Shown here: piece by piece, positions 35,091 to 46,302 of the stretch
How positions within the stretch are numbered: the stretch's first letter is position 1
How the letters are laid out: the number at the start of each line of letters is the position of its first letter
NCBI RefSeq assembly: GCF_001653235.2
Contig: NC_035790.1
Span: 2,046,001 to 2,110,000 of the forward strand
From: Pochonia chlamydosporia 170
Lineage: Eukaryota; Ascomycota; Sordariomycetes; Hypocreales; Clavicipitaceae
DNA length: 64,000 bases
Reading direction: 5' to 3'
Made by a program: the position numbers and the translations under genes
Notes under the pieces: model-generated
The model's input: the letters and a program-made list of their open reading frames with translations, nothing else
Database searches by the model: none
What the model was told of the DNA's origin: nothing

Positions 35091-35795
35091 ATAGAGTATA
35101 TATTATTTTTCCTGTCGGCTCTGGTTTAGATCGGGATTGTATGACGAGTTTGTTACGGGGTCAGTGTTTACGACATTGTGGGATCTAGGAGAAGGCGTTA
35201 TGCAAAGACTTTAGGTTACTTTGTTACGTTTAGGATTTTGTGGCATAGCATGGGGTCATTTTATAAATGAAATCTACGTATGTGTAAATAAAGGTTGCGG
35301 CTGATTGTGGATGCATGCAGGTTTCTGGTATTTTCATGTCTTCTTCATCTACATCACCTACTCGGTATGTGAAGCGCATTCTCGTCTACTTGTAAAAGGC
35401 CAGTAGAGCGATGATTTCCGTACTTGTATATCCCATGTTCTTCGATTTTGAGCTGTAATCAGAGCTCAGTTTGTGACCAAAAGTCATAACCAAGTCCAAA
35501 TAGCCGTTTGTAAATCAAGGCCACAGACTGATTTAAAACTTTGTATAAGTCGGAATTTAATTCGAGGTGGTTTGTGCTTCATTGGCATCAATGACATCTG
35601 GTTCGACCTGCAGCCTGGAGCGGTGGTGTCACTGCCCCGCTAAAGCTCCGTGTCCCGCTCACCAAAGAAAGCCCCGCCAACCTCAGAGCTCCATATTCAA
35701 ACCTCCGTCAACATTGCAACTCTGTCACCCTTCAGCTCTCGAATTTCCTCAACACAGCTTGCACGGAACGGGTAATTCGATATAGAGAAACTGCC
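35091..35795. other. Intergenic: PMP24 3' region and CSN4 promoter
   Basis: About 0.7 kb, AT-rich in its first half (likely 3' UTR) and C-rich before the CSN4 start. No gene recognised. Confidence 0.5.
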
Positions 35796-37118
35796 ATGGC
35801 TCCCAACGCAAAAGTCGTCGGGGCCCTAAGCCAAGCCGAGTCTTCATCCGGCGAAAAAGGCCCCGTCTACGAAGCTCTCCTCGCCGACATCAAGAACCTC
35901 TCCTCGCCAACCAGCGCCATCGACGACCTCAATGCCATAGTCGACTCCTTCTTCGGCCAGGCTCTCGGCGTCGTTTCCACAAGATCAGTCCTTGGTGCCT
36001 TCATCTCAACTCTCACGGCCCTCAAGAACGAAGAAATGTGGATAGAAGTCGGCACCCGCACGCTCTCCGTCCTCTCCTCACAGCCATCCTCGTTTTTCGA
36101 CGCCCAAGCTACATTGTGCGACCTCGTCGCCACCGCGCACGAAAACAATGAAGACTTCCTCGAAGCGGCCAAGGCACTTGCCGAAATCCCACTAGACAGC
36201 TCTCAGCGCAAAGTGACCGATGAAGAAAAGGCGAAAGTGTGGATTCGCATCGTGCGAAACTACCTCGAGGTAGACGACTCCACGGCCGCAGAGACGTACA
36301 TCAACAAACTCAAGAATATAATGCACACTGTTTCAGACGCAGACCTGAATCTGCACTTTAGGCTGTCACAAGCCCGTATCCAGGACGCAAAGAGAGACTT
36401 CTTGGGTGCGTCCCAGCGCTACCACGAGATAAGCTTCTCGCCTGCCATTGCGGAGGAGGAGCGGCTGCACACGCTCGGCATGGCGATTAAGTGTGCTATT
36501 CTTGCGCCTGCTGGACCCATGAGAAGTCGTATGCTCGGACGGCTGTACAAGGACGAACGGGCCGTGCAGTTGGACGAGTTTGGAATCCTGGAAAAGATGT
36601 TCTTGGATAGGTTGTTATCGCAGGCGGAGGTTGATAAGTTTGCTGAGGGATTGCAGCCGCACCAGCTGGCTACGACGTCTGATGGGTCGACTGTTCTTGC
36701 CAAGGCTGTTGTTGAGCACAACTTGCTTGGGGCTTCGAGGCTGTTCAACAATATCCAGTTTGAGGCGCTGGGTTCCCTGCTGGGGTTGGATGCGGACAAG
36801 GCTGAAGAAACGACGGCTCGTATGATTGAACAAGGACGACTGGTCGGGCGGATGGACCAACTGGATGGTATTGTGTGGTTTGAAGGTGGGGAAGCATCGG
36901 GGGAGAAGGGCAGCGGAAGGGCAGAGGTTATTGCCGGCAAGGAGATGCGAAGATGGGATGCCAATGTGGAGAGTCTGGCGGAAGAAGTTGAGAATGTGAC
37001 GAATTCGTTGCAGAAGGAATTCCCCGTAAGTTTTGCAACATTTTTTCTGTCTTTACGACCACTGAGTTTACTGACGTGATGAAAACAGGACTTTGTAGCG
37101 GCGAATCTGGTTGTGTGA
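35796..37118 (+). CDS. csnD: COP9 signalosome complex subunit 4
   Basis: PCI-domain subunit of the COP9 signalosome, which removes Nedd8 from cullins and so tunes SCF ubiquitin ligases; nuclear and cytosolic. Exon 1 is 35796-37025; after a 63-nt intron a 30-nt exon (37089-37118) encodes the last nine residues (DFVAANLVV), giving 419 residues. The helical-repeat N-terminal half contains VWIRIVRNYLEVDDSTAAET and HFRLSQARIQDAKRDFLGAS. The PCI/winged-helix part carries MLGRLYKDERAVQL, FGILEKMFLDRLL and VVEHNLLGASRLFNNIQFEA, all typical of CSN4. The start is the ATG at 35796 in strong context (gccATGg). In Aspergillus the equivalent complex controls development and secondary metabolism (established for that genus). 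Confidence 0.92.
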
Positions 37119-37288
37119 ACGACACAAAGATAAACTAGCATGCGGTTTACATACCTTTTTTTTATTTGGCATTTTTGGCGTTTTAGGCAGGCATAAGAGC
37201 ATGTTATGGGGAGGGGTATCCTAGATTTTTATTTCATTTCCTTTATCCTATAAATCTATTTGAAAGTGCCTGCAAAACAAGAGCCGAG

Positions 37289-38305
37289 CTACCATAAATC
37301 CTTCTTACGAACCACGACGTATCCCTCACTTAATCTGCTAGGATTACCATTTTCTTCCTCAAACACGGTACTATCGTTTGTCCTGGTTAGTCCCTTAGAG
37401 GAACCAGACGCTGCTGCCTGCCGTGCAGCTGTTCTTTTCGCTGATGCGAGTGCAGCCAAGAAGCCAGTTGCTATGTGATTGCCCATCCAGTCGTAGCCGT
37501 CGGCTGTTAGATGAAGTCCATCGTCCCAGTATCTGTCCTTGTCTTCTTCTGATAGAGAGTGGAAGGGGATCTTGGCGTGAAGGTCAAATGAGTAACTACA
37601 CGGTGGGAGTTAGTTACACCTTTCACGCAGTCGTGCGCCACGTACAGCAGCTCGGAAAGGCGCTCTTACAAGTTACGCTCCTTGTGCTCCAGTATCAATG
37701 AGTTGATCTCAGATCTATTCTCTAAAATCCACGCAGGCCTCGACTCGCTCTCTGGAATGGTCAAGGCAAGGACTTTGCTGCCTTTGACGAGAGGTACGTC
37801 CCAGTTTGACTGGAAGGATTCGTACATGGCTTTGGGTTGTATAGTGTAAGCGAGGTCGCTATTGAATGTAAGCCATGGCACTGGACATTAATATGTGATG
37901 AGACATAGACGAACTTTGTGCCTCCTAGTATTATGACCCAGTCGTAGTTGCGCTTGTTGCCTATTGAAAGGTGAGTTGAAGTCGGGTGGATGACAGTCAA
38001 TGATTGCATATGCAGCTTCACGTGGAGCTGAACCTGTCCTTTCTACTTGCACCGACGCTGCCAAGGAACAGCACGGTGCAAATGCTACACTCACATTCGA
38101 CTTCTAGCCTCTGTTGAAATCTCTGGAAGGTGGCAACATCTCCTGCAACTCCACTCGTGTGCACCTCGAGCTTGGTGTCTGGAAGGGATTCTTGGACTCT
38201 GGCGGCGAAGGCGATGGAGTATGGATGGGACTCCATGCCGAAGCTGTGCCAGCCGGAGGTGAGGGAGTCGCCAAAGCAGAGGATGCTCAGCGTTTTGGAC
38301 GTCAT
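37289..38305 (-). CDS. SGNH/GDSL-type esterase or lipase, intracellular
   Basis: Serine hydrolase acting on ester bonds; substrate unknown. Four exons: 38305-38095, 37960-37915, 37858-37670 and 37595-37289, giving 250 residues; the second exon is only 46 nt. The block I motif Phe-Gly-Asp-Ser-Leu puts the nucleophile Ser at residue 14. Block III Gly-Gly-Thr-Asn-Asp at 83-87 is formed across intron 2. Block V Asp-Asp-Gly-Leu-His places Asp174 and His177 for the catalytic dyad/triad. No signal peptide: the motif starts within 12 residues of the N-terminus, so the enzyme is probably cytosolic. Start at the ATG at 38305; the frame is open further up but has no other ATG. It is divergent from the purine gene with a 740 bp shared upstream region. 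The stop is TAG at 37289-37291, 170 bp from the convergent CSN4 stop. Confidence 0.87.
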
Positions 38306-39045
38306 AGTGCCGACTGGTTGTGTAGCTGGGGCGTGTGCCTGCGTTTGATGTAATGATATTGGCAAGGTATTACGAGGTGTGATAAGTCAAGTGTTGATGA
38401 GTTGGAGTGCGAGTGTGTTGTTGGTAGGCAGTAGCTGAACATTGAAGCTGGAGCTGGACCTTAAGCGCTGAGTGACATGGCATTGACACTTATCAGTCAT
38501 GCTGCATGTGCCAGCATTGCAAGAGCTTGTGCCTGTGGTATGACAGACAAGGGGATTAGAGCGCGCATTTCAATAAATTCGCAGGATGTTTTTTTATTTC
38601 GGATAAGTCTGTGCAAAAATACTTGTAGATAATTGTAGTAAAGAAAACAGGATATGTTTGGGAAATCTGAGCTTTGGAACAGAGGATTGAGCAGCAGATG
38701 TCTGGTCAAGTCAACCAGACGGTACTGTAGTCATTGGCGTGGGTCCATCATTGAGGCTGCACTGGTTCAATGTTAGTTCCCTCTGCTCCTCAAGTGCTCC
38801 CGAACTGCCCCGCGCACCACCTGCCACAGATACCAGTTGACATGGACAACACAACCCCACCACTGCTGCCCTCCGCTGCCGTCCATGTCCGATAATCTAT
38901 CGTAAAGTCTTGTGCCATTGCTACCCCGCCAAACTTTTTTTCCTCATTGCGCCACTTACAATCGGCATTGCAATCGTTTACGAAAGAGGCTCACTTGGTG
39001 TCATCCCTATTTCCTGTCTTTTGTAAAAGTCGACATACAGTCACC
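38306..39045. promoter_or_regulatory. Divergent promoter region, GDSL esterase / ATIC
   Basis: 740 bp between divergent start codons. It carries the dispersed 10-mer ATGTCTGGTC (reverse of GACCAGACAT) at 38698-38707 and a C-rich stretch at about 38790-38930 before the ATIC start. Confidence 0.5.
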
Positions 39046-40972
39046 ATGTCTGGAAATCAAAAGATTGCTATTCTCTCCGTCTACGACAAGACGGGGCTCT
39101 TGGATCTGGCCAAGGGCCTGATTCAGCAGAATGTCAGAATTCTTGCTTCCGGAGGCACCTCTCGCATGATCCGCGATGCTGGCATGCCTGTCGAGTATGA
39201 AACCCCCCACAGGAGGAGTTCATTGAATATTTAAAGTCACGTCATCAAATGGGATTTTGACAATTGGAAAACAGGGATGTCAGTGCCATCACCAAGGCTC
39301 CCGAGATGCTGGGCGGCCGAGTCAAGACCCTCCACCCTGCTGTCCACGGCGGCATTCTTGCCCGCAACCTCGACTCCGACGAGAAGGATCTGGCTGAGCA
39401 GGGCATCGCCAAGGTCGACTATGTTGTCTGCAACCTTTACCCCTTCAAGGACACTGTTGCCAAGGTCAATGTCAGCATCCCCGAGGCCGTTGAGGAAATT
39501 GACATTGGCGGCGTGACTCTTATCCGCGCTGCCGCCAAGAACCACGGTCGTGTCACGATCCTCAGCGATCCCCAAGACTACGCCGGCTTCCTGAAGGAGC
39601 TTGAGCAGGGCGAAATCACCGAGGCGAGCCGAAACCGATATGCCCTCAAGGCCTTTGAACACACTGCCGATTACGATACCGCCATTTCAGGCTTCTTCCG
39701 CAAGGAGTACGCTGCCAACGGCGAGCAATACATGGCCCTTCGATATGGTGCCAACCCTCACCAGAAGCCCGCCGCTGCTTACAGCGTCTCCGAGAAACTC
39801 CCCTTCAAGGTTCTCTGCGGCTCTCCTGGGTACATCAACCTTCTCGACTCACTGAATGCCTGGCCGTTGGTCAAGGAGCTCAAGCAGGCCCTTGGCAAGC
39901 CAGCTGCCGCCAGTTTCAAGCACGTCTCCCCCGCCGGTGCCGCCATTGGTCTTCCCCTGACCGCTGAGGAACGCAAGGTGTACTTTGTCAACGATATCGA
40001 GGGTATTGAGACCTCTGCCCTTGCGCAAGCCTACGCCCGTGCCCGTGGTGCCGATCGCATGAGCAGCTTCGGTGATGTCATCGCTCTCAGCGACGTTGTC
40101 GACGTCCCCACCGCCAGCATCATCTCTAAGGAGGTCTCGGATGGAGTCATTGCTCCTGGCTATGAGGACGCCGCGCTCGAGATCCTGAAGAAGAAGAAGG
40201 GTGGCAAATACCTCGTTCTCCAGATCGACCCAGACTACAACCCTGGTCCCACTGAGACCCGAACTGTCTACGGCGTCACCCTCCAGCAGCACCGAAACGA
40301 CGTCGAAATCTCCCCCAAGTCCTTCGACACCATCGTCACCCCCAAGGACGGTGCCCCTCTCTCCGAGGATGCCGCCCGCGACCTGACCGTTGCCACCATC
40401 ACCCTCAAGTATACCCAGAGTAACTCTGTGTGCTACGCCTTTAATGGCCAGGTCATTGGCCTCGGTGCCGGCCAGCAGTCCCGCATTCACTGCACCCGTC
40501 TTGCTGGCGACAAGGCCGACAACTGGTGGATGCGCTTCCACGAGCGTGTCCTCAACATCAAGTGGAAGAAGGGCACAAAGCGACCCGACAAGAGCAACGC
40601 CATTGACCTGCTCGTCAGCGGCGAACTTCCCAAGTCCGGCGCCGAACGAGAAGCCTTCGAGGGTGTCTTTGAAGAAGTCCCTCCCGCGTTCACCGACGAC
40701 GAGAGAGAAGCATGGATGAAGCAGCTCAAGAATGTCTGCGTATCCAGCGACGCCTTTGTATGTTTTTCTCCCACCCGGATATACCATGATCTTCTCGAAA
40801 ACTGACCAAGCACTAGTTCCCCTTCATTGACAACGTCTTCCGCGCCTCCCGCTCAGGAGTCAACTATATCGCCGCCCCGAGCGGCAGCCAAAACGACAAT
40901 GCCGTTTTCGAAACCGCCGAAAAGCTAGGCATCACCTTTGTCCAGCAGAACATTCGTCTCTTCCACCACTAA
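39046..40972 (+). CDS. ADE17: Bifunctional AICAR transformylase / IMP cyclohydrolase
   Basis: Catalyses the last two steps of de novo purine synthesis: formylation of AICAR with 10-formyl-tetrahydrofolate, then ring closure to IMP; cytosolic homodimer. Three exons: 39046-39194, 39275-40757 and 40817-40972, giving 595 residues, the normal family length. The N-terminal MGS-like cyclohydrolase domain ([48 protein letters not shown]) spans about 1-200. The transformylase domain follows, with [11 protein letters not shown] and the catalytic Lys-His pair in [13 protein letters not shown] at 265-266. The C-terminus ends LFHH. Third codon positions are strongly C/G-biased, suggesting high expression, and this bias also creates long antisense ORFs. 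The start is the ATG at 39046 (accATGt). Confidence 0.96.
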
Positions 40973-41391
40973 GGATACGAGACAAAAATACCAACTTGAT
41001 TTCTTTTGTAGGAGCCGGTTTCAAAAAATGGGAGGTTAATATCAAAATTGGGAGAAATAGGAGGGAATGCAATGGACGGATCGTCTGCGTCATCTGATCC
41101 TTTTGAAGGATTTTCCATGTAAATACCATAGACTTGGTGAAATGCTCGCCTCAACGTGACGCTCTACCATATTCGCTAACTGTCATCATATCTTTCAAGT
41201 TGGGTGTATTCCATGTGTATCTCCTACAACTATGCACCAACGAGGTAAAGCAACAAAACGTTCCCAGCAAATTACTCACAAGCACTTGTCCATAAATTGT
41301 AGCCCATGCTCATCATGCACGCCTGTATCCGCCTTTCAGTATGATGTGTATATAATACAGTGAAACCAAACGCCTTCCTTAACATACTCCT
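40973..41391. other. Intergenic between convergent ATIC and RAD17
   Basis: About 420 bp, presumably the two 3' UTRs. No feature recognised. Confidence 0.5.
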
Positions 41392-43980
41392 TTAATCTTC
41401 AATATCGTCATCACTGAGCACCAACTTCTGTGCCAACATCCCAGACATGGCACCAGCTTTGATTCCCGCGCTCTTCTTACGTGGACTAGCTTCTTCAGAG
41501 GGTTTGTCCGTGGCCCAAGCCTCGCCCGATGCTCCGTCATCGTCTACCTCGGACTCTTCCTCCGCCACAGCAGTTACGCCACTAAATGACACCACTTTTT
41601 CGAGGTCTTTTAGTCGAATACCTGTCCTGCGGGTTCGTGCTATGTGGGCCATGTACGGCAGTCGATCAAGGAGCAGTTCTCGCTGAGCTGCACTGCCTAA
41701 TGACAGTAGGGGCGATGGTTCGGAGGTCTCGTCTTTCTGTTCGATTGGTTTTGCCGCCGCCGCACGAGCCTGTTGTTGGCGTTGCATCCAGGAAGAAGAC
41801 TCTCCGGAGGATTGGGTTCTTAGAAAGGCGCTTGCACCGTCGGTGAGGCTCTTTGTAGGCAATTGTGATTCGCCTCGGAGGATCTTTGATGACCACATGT
41901 CGACGATACCTTCGATTTCCTCCTTGGCCCTCCATAGTTTCAGACTCGTCGGGTAGAACATTTTGAACGCGTCGCTGCCTTTTGCCATTGTAGTTGTCTT
42001 GCGCTTAACTGGGTTTGGCAATGAAAAGAGCAAGCCTCTGACGGCAACTTGGAATGTCATTTCGTCTTGGCGGAGGAGGTGACTGCTTGAATCTGCACCG
42101 CTGAATCTACCAAAACCGCCTCTACCACCGAAGAATACGTCTCGAGAAGGGCAGAGGAGGTCGCTTTCTGAAAGATACTCTATACAGTCGTTGACGTAAT
42201 CCATGGGCGTTGATAAGTCCATTGGCCCAGTGCTCTCGCATGAGGGAAGGTAATTTTCATGCAAAGCAGAAATAAATGTGTGCGTATCTGTGCCGATTTC
42301 GTCGATAAGAGCATCAACGGATACTTGTGACCTCTTGGGGCGAGCATTTTCTGATAAGAATGACGGAAGCTTTTCGACTGTATCGTTTGGCGGCGCAGAT
42401 TCATCTCGTTTGTTATATACCACTTTACCAACGGCATGAAATATGCCGAGGCTTGCTTCGCGCTGCGATATTAATTCCAAACTTTCTGATTCACCCTTGG
42501 TCAAGCTGATTGAGTCTTTTGCACTCTTCTTTAGCTTGGTGAATACGACCTTGGCCCCCCAGTCTGAATCTTGGTCTCCTTTGAGGCACAGAAACTCCAG
42601 AGAGGAGACGGCGTTACGAATGTCCCCAATTTCACCCAGCTTCTTAAGCACTTGAGGCCCAGGAGTCCTTCTGCGGCCGGACTTTCTTGCCTCCTTGAGG
42701 ACGACGAGCTCCAGAGCTTTAGCAAGAATTGACGGCGCAATGGCGTTAAATTCTATCACGCCAACACCCGGATGACGAAGAATTTCTGGCCCTAATAATC
42801 GATGGGCTGTAAGACTGTCTGCCGATGCAGATGTTGTGGTCAACAGGGTCTCGGAAATGACTAAAACAATAGGACTAATCTGCTCCTTCTGCTGGGAAAT
42901 CTTGCCAAATTTGGCCAGTGTCGGTGTATGCGCAGCTAGGTACTGTAGAATCGCACTCTTGAAAGAACTCAGAGCTGATGACGACCTCGAAAACGTATTG
43001 GGGAACTCTTCTATGAGAATTATTCGCTTCGCTCTGCTTGAACCTGAACCATTGGAGCTAGTTGGGACCATGCTCGAAGACGATTCTTCCACATCTAGAG
43101 TTCCAAACTTGCCGCCACGGCCAAGGAATTCCCCGAACTGTGCAGATGCTGAGACAAATCCTGTTCCTGAAGTCGTCGTTGGATTTTTCCATTCGAGAAG
43201 CTCACAGCCCATATCGCTCGCCAAGAGCCGCATTGTGGTTGTTTTGCCGGAGCCCGCTGCTCCTTTGAGAACTAAAACCCGTTGTCGCATGCGACCTGAC
43301 ATGACATCCTCTAACCACCTTCGGACATCTGAAACCTTCTTCTTGTGTACTGCCAATTCGTCCAGATTTCGTGGTCCGAATCGTTCTGACCATGGTCGTA
43401 AATCGTCGTCAACACCGGCTGGATTGGCAGGTTTCGGTGGCTTCAGGAATCTCAGACCAGTATTAGACGACTCGCTGGACCCAGTTTCGCCGCCATTTCT
43501 CAATCTCTTACGAGCATGTTGACCAACCAAGCTCGAAGAGCTGGCCTTGAACTCTGATATCTCGTCATCTTCGGATATTGGATCGCTAATGGGATCATCG
43601 ATAGGAGACGGCCGCTTTTCGCCACCGGTTCCAGGTTTGGTAGATCGTTGGGCTTGTTTGGAGAAGAGTGCCTTTAGATCAGCTGTCTTGCCCTTTTCTT
43701 CGAGCCGTCCGTTGTCTTTGGACTTGTTTGGGCTGGTGCCGTTGCCATTTTTCTGCGAGCTCCCTCGCCTTGTCTTCTGGGGAGATAAACTTGCAGCTGA
43801 TCGAGCTGCGGCACCCTTTCCCTTGAGAGGGCTTGGAGAAGCTGTCGGGACTCGGACTTTGGAAGGAGAGCTCGGCGAAGACAGGAGGAAATTAGAGAGC
43901 GTGTTGGCTCGCGGCTGCTCGTCTTCGTCGTCTGACGCCTCAACTGGGTTCTGCCTGCGGCGTTTCGCGGGCGGGGCCAT
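41392..43980 (-). CDS. RAD17: DNA-damage checkpoint clamp loader Rad17/Rad24
   Basis: Large subunit of the Rad17-RFC complex that loads the 9-1-1 clamp at damaged DNA and starts ATR/Mec1 signalling; nuclear. Single exon, 862 residues; start at the ATG at 43980. The first 200 residues are basic, Ser-rich and disordered, with a likely nuclear signal (AKRRRQ) at the N-terminus. The AAA+ core begins LRPWSERFGPRNLDELAVHK. The Walker A motif GAAGSGKTT is at about 240-248, a Rad17-specific stretch CELLEWKNP follows, and the Walker B-like IILIEEFPNTF matches the Glu-Asp/Glu-Phe-Pro-Asn form of this family. Later blocks include VIEFNAIAPSILAKAL and GDIRNAVSSLEF (sensor 2 region). The C-terminus is acidic (LSDDDIED), resembling the 9-1-1-binding tails of Rad17 proteins. 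Antisense ORFs here are shadows. Confidence 0.92.
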   Translation of the reverse strand: MAPPAKRRRQNPVEASDDEDEQPRANTLSNFLLSSPSSPSKVRVPTASPSPLKGKGAAARSAASLSPQKTRRGSSQKNGNGTSPNKSKDNGRLEEKGKTADLKALFSKQAQRSTKPGTGGEKRPSPIDDPISDPISEDDEISEFKASSSSLVGQHARKRLRNGGETGSSESSNTGLRFLKPPKPANPAGVDDDLRPWSERFGPRNLDELAVHKKKVSDVRRWLEDVMSGRMRQRVLVLKGAAGSGKTTTMRLLASDMGCELLEWKNPTTTSGTGFVSASAQFGEFLGRGGKFGTLDVEESSSSMVPTSSNGSGSSRAKRIILIEEFPNTFSRSSSALSSFKSAILQYLAAHTPTLAKFGKISQQKEQISPIVLVISETLLTTTSASADSLTAHRLLGPEILRHPGVGVIEFNAIAPSILAKALELVVLKEARKSGRRRTPGPQVLKKLGEIGDIRNAVSSLEFLCLKGDQDSDWGAKVVFTKLKKSAKDSISLTKGESESLELISQREASLGIFHAVGKVVYNKRDESAPPNDTVEKLPSFLSENARPKRSQVSVDALIDEIGTDTHTFISALHENYLPSCESTGPMDLSTPMDYVNDCIEYLSESDLLCPSRDVFFGGRGGFGRFSGADSSSHLLRQDEMTFQVAVRGLLFSLPNPVKRKTTTMAKGSDAFKMFYPTSLKLWRAKEEIEGIVDMWSSKILRGESQLPTKSLTDGASAFLRTQSSGESSSWMQRQQQARAAAAKPIEQKDETSEPSPLLSLGSAAQRELLLDRLPYMAHIARTRRTGIRLKDLEKVVSFSGVTAVAEEESEVDDDGASGEAWATDKPSEEASPRKKSAGIKAGAMSGMLAQKLVLSDDDIED

Positions 43981-44623
43981 CAAAGCGACTGCATATGAAG
44001 CATTAGCATATCCGGAGTTCCATGCGGGCTGGGTTCGCAGAATTGGGCTCGGTCGGTCGATGGGTCGGTCAAGAAAGCTGTCAATCGTGGTATTGTCGAT
44101 GATGGAGGATTAGTGTCAGAGGCGTTGCGCTGCCTAGCTCGTGTTTGGTGGCTTATTTACGGTGTGTGAGATGCCAGTCAACCTGGACCTGGACCATACT
44201 TGACATGGACTGACCAGACATGGACGTAATTGGGTCCACTGGAGGTGCAGCTGATGGTTGAAGCTTCAGCTGACAAGGAGCTGTCACAGTGTTGATGTCA
44301 AAAACTGACGGGCCTGGGTCGCTACCAGGTCTCTGGAGTCTGGACCCCCCCACACATGCATGCACCCAACGTCGGAACTTTGGCTCAAAAATTCACATGC
44401 ATCGACACCAGCACATCAGAGTCGCTGAAATCGAGTATTCCCAAAGGCGTCAAGATTTTTCAGACGGGCTTCGCCGTAATTATGCAGAATATTCAACTGT
44501 TCCCGATTCAATTTATACGGGAGCATATACATGCAAGAATGTGACAGAATTTCCCACTCAAATCCAACCATACTCATACAAGATCGCGGTCTTCCTCCAT
44601 ATTCTGTCGCCAAGATGTATTCC
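43981..44623. promoter_or_regulatory. RAD17 upstream region / 3' flank of the questin-oxidase-like gene
   Basis: About 640 bp. It contains the dispersed 10-mer GACCAGACAT at 44212-44221 among several GGAC/TGGAC steps, roughly 230 bp upstream of the RAD17 start. Confidence 0.45.
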
Positions 44624-45955
44624 TTAGAAGGACCAGCCATGGAAATTATCCACAAAGGTTGCAGCTGCCCTGAGATAAAATGCATTGTCATCTCCCCAAA
44701 GCCTACCCATATCCCTCATCGCGCGAATAGCTACGACGACTGTTAGCCACATTCTTCCTGAATTATTGAGTAGAGTGAAGTGACCTACCCTTGACATAGT
44801 GTGCCTCATTCGAAAAAGCGGAATTTAACGCTTTGTCTTCCACATACTTCCAATCACGGCCCTTCAGATCTTTGTCCATATTTTCGAGGTTTGGACACGG
44901 TCGTCCCTTCAGTATAACCACCGCAACGACTAAAAGCCACCACTGCCTAACCAGGCTAATGTGATACCGAGCCGGGAAGACGGGCAAAAGGACTCGCAAG
45001 GCGTAGCTGGTCGTCAGAACATGTACGATAAAAAAGTGGTAATTATGAGATTTGGGGTCCACAGAGGTAACAAATAGAGCGACGGCAGCCTTCTGTGATG
45101 ACTCAAAATCTTTCACTGGGTCGGAAATCTCCCAGGCGTTCCAGTACTCCAAGATCAGATCCTCGTGATCTGTCACCATGGTCTCAAAATCGTCGTAGGC
45201 AACGGATTTTGAGAGACTGTTGAATCTTTTATCGTCGGAGAGCTGGACCAGGAGATCTAGTACAGAGTTGGTGCCTTTGGGCGATGGTTTGGTATAAGAC
45301 GCATCTGCGCTGTACTTGTAAAGAAAGTTATGCTGAACCGAGGCCAGAGTCAGAGCTTCCATTGCGACTTCTTTGCTATCCATTTCATATGCATAGCCAA
45401 GCTGAATAAGGGGATGACCAACTAAAATCAAAGTTAGCGATCATAAGTAGGGAAATTTGCAATATTGGCTGTGGTTAACGTACGGCCACAGATCAGTCCA
45501 TGAACCAAAGGCTTCTCGGACGAGAACAGGAAGTATTCAACGACCTTCTTCCAGTCATAGGCATACTCCATGGCGAGTTTATCTTCGTAAAAGTCAACAA
45601 ATGCCCTTTGATAGTCCCCATCGCCGAGGTAATCGACCCAGTCATTGTCGATGAGCTCGGCAGGGGACGGCGTCCAAGCCTCCAATTCTTTGACCTGTTC
45701 CTCATAGATATCATGCAGCTGATTCGGGGTAGCGCCGAGTATATATGCAGAGCTTAGAATATGGGCATTATGATTGTCAAAACGATTTTGGCTATAGACG
45801 ACGGAGTAGTTGACGTGGTTGGCCTTGAGTAGGTGCTTGAGTGAACGAGCCCTGCGATCCGGGTTTGTTTCTACATGGTGGACTTCGACGGGAGGCAGAT
45901 CGATGGCTTTGGTCTTTCCATCACCGCCAAGCACATATGATAGGATTCCAGACAT
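44624..45955 (-). CDS. Questin-oxidase-like protein (Baeyer-Villiger type, DUF4243 family)
   Basis: Member of the fungal family that includes the questin oxidase of geodin biosynthesis, which cleaves an anthraquinone ring. Exons are 45955-45484, 45421-44789 and 44730-44624, giving 403 residues. Conserved features are HHVETNPDRRARSLKHLL near the N-terminus, a His-rich stretch FDNHNAHILSSAYILGAT, GLICGLGHPLIQLGYAYEMD formed across intron 1, NYHFFIVHVLTTSYALRVLL (the His may be in the active site) and HYVKAIRAMRD formed across intron 2. No signal peptide or membrane segment. Many family members sit outside biosynthetic clusters with no known substrate, and no polyketide synthase is seen within this window, so a clustered secondary-metabolite role is unsupported here. 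Confidence 0.82.
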
Positions 45956-46302
45956 ATTGCAAAATTTAGCAGGATCGCATGGTTCCCCAGCAGTAATGTG
46001 TTGGGTTGAAGAAGAGAGTTGATGTTGTATAATCGTGAAAGCGTTGAGGCTATTGAGTGGGGATTGTTTGGGTGGGGACCCTTTGAGTACCAGTTTGAGT
46101 CGTCATCGGACCAGACATTTTGGCTCCTTCTTCACACCAGACCTTATGGACCAGACATCTTCGCATAACGCTTAACCCCCATCCATTCCCAAGGCGAATC
46201 GCTCTCTCAGTGGTGTGTGCCTCTCGCCACAGACGCTTTCGCCGACTGGACGTCCCGGGTGACGGAGTGACAGTTATCTCCAATGTGGAGGTCCGAGCCG
46301 AC
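45956..46302. promoter_or_regulatory. Divergent promoter region with two GACCAGACAT copies and a small uORF
   Basis: 347 bp between the questin-oxidase-like ATG and the chosen UBE3D-like ATG. The 10-mer GACCAGACAT occurs at 46109-46118 and again at 46149-46158, 40 bp apart, as direct repeats. A nine-codon uORF runs from ATG 46146 to TAA 46175. The UBE3D-like frame is open from about 46093 but has no ATG before 46303. Confidence 0.5.

Noticed and set aside
39849..40787. 312-codon antisense ORF inside the ATIC gene
   Set aside because: The strong C/G bias at third codon positions of ATIC leaves the complementary frame without stops. The sense protein is unmistakable.
42836..43522. 228-codon antisense ORF across RAD17, and a similar 211-codon one at 29131-29766 across the coiled-coil gene
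   Set aside because: Shadows of well-supported coding sequence; no independent domain features.
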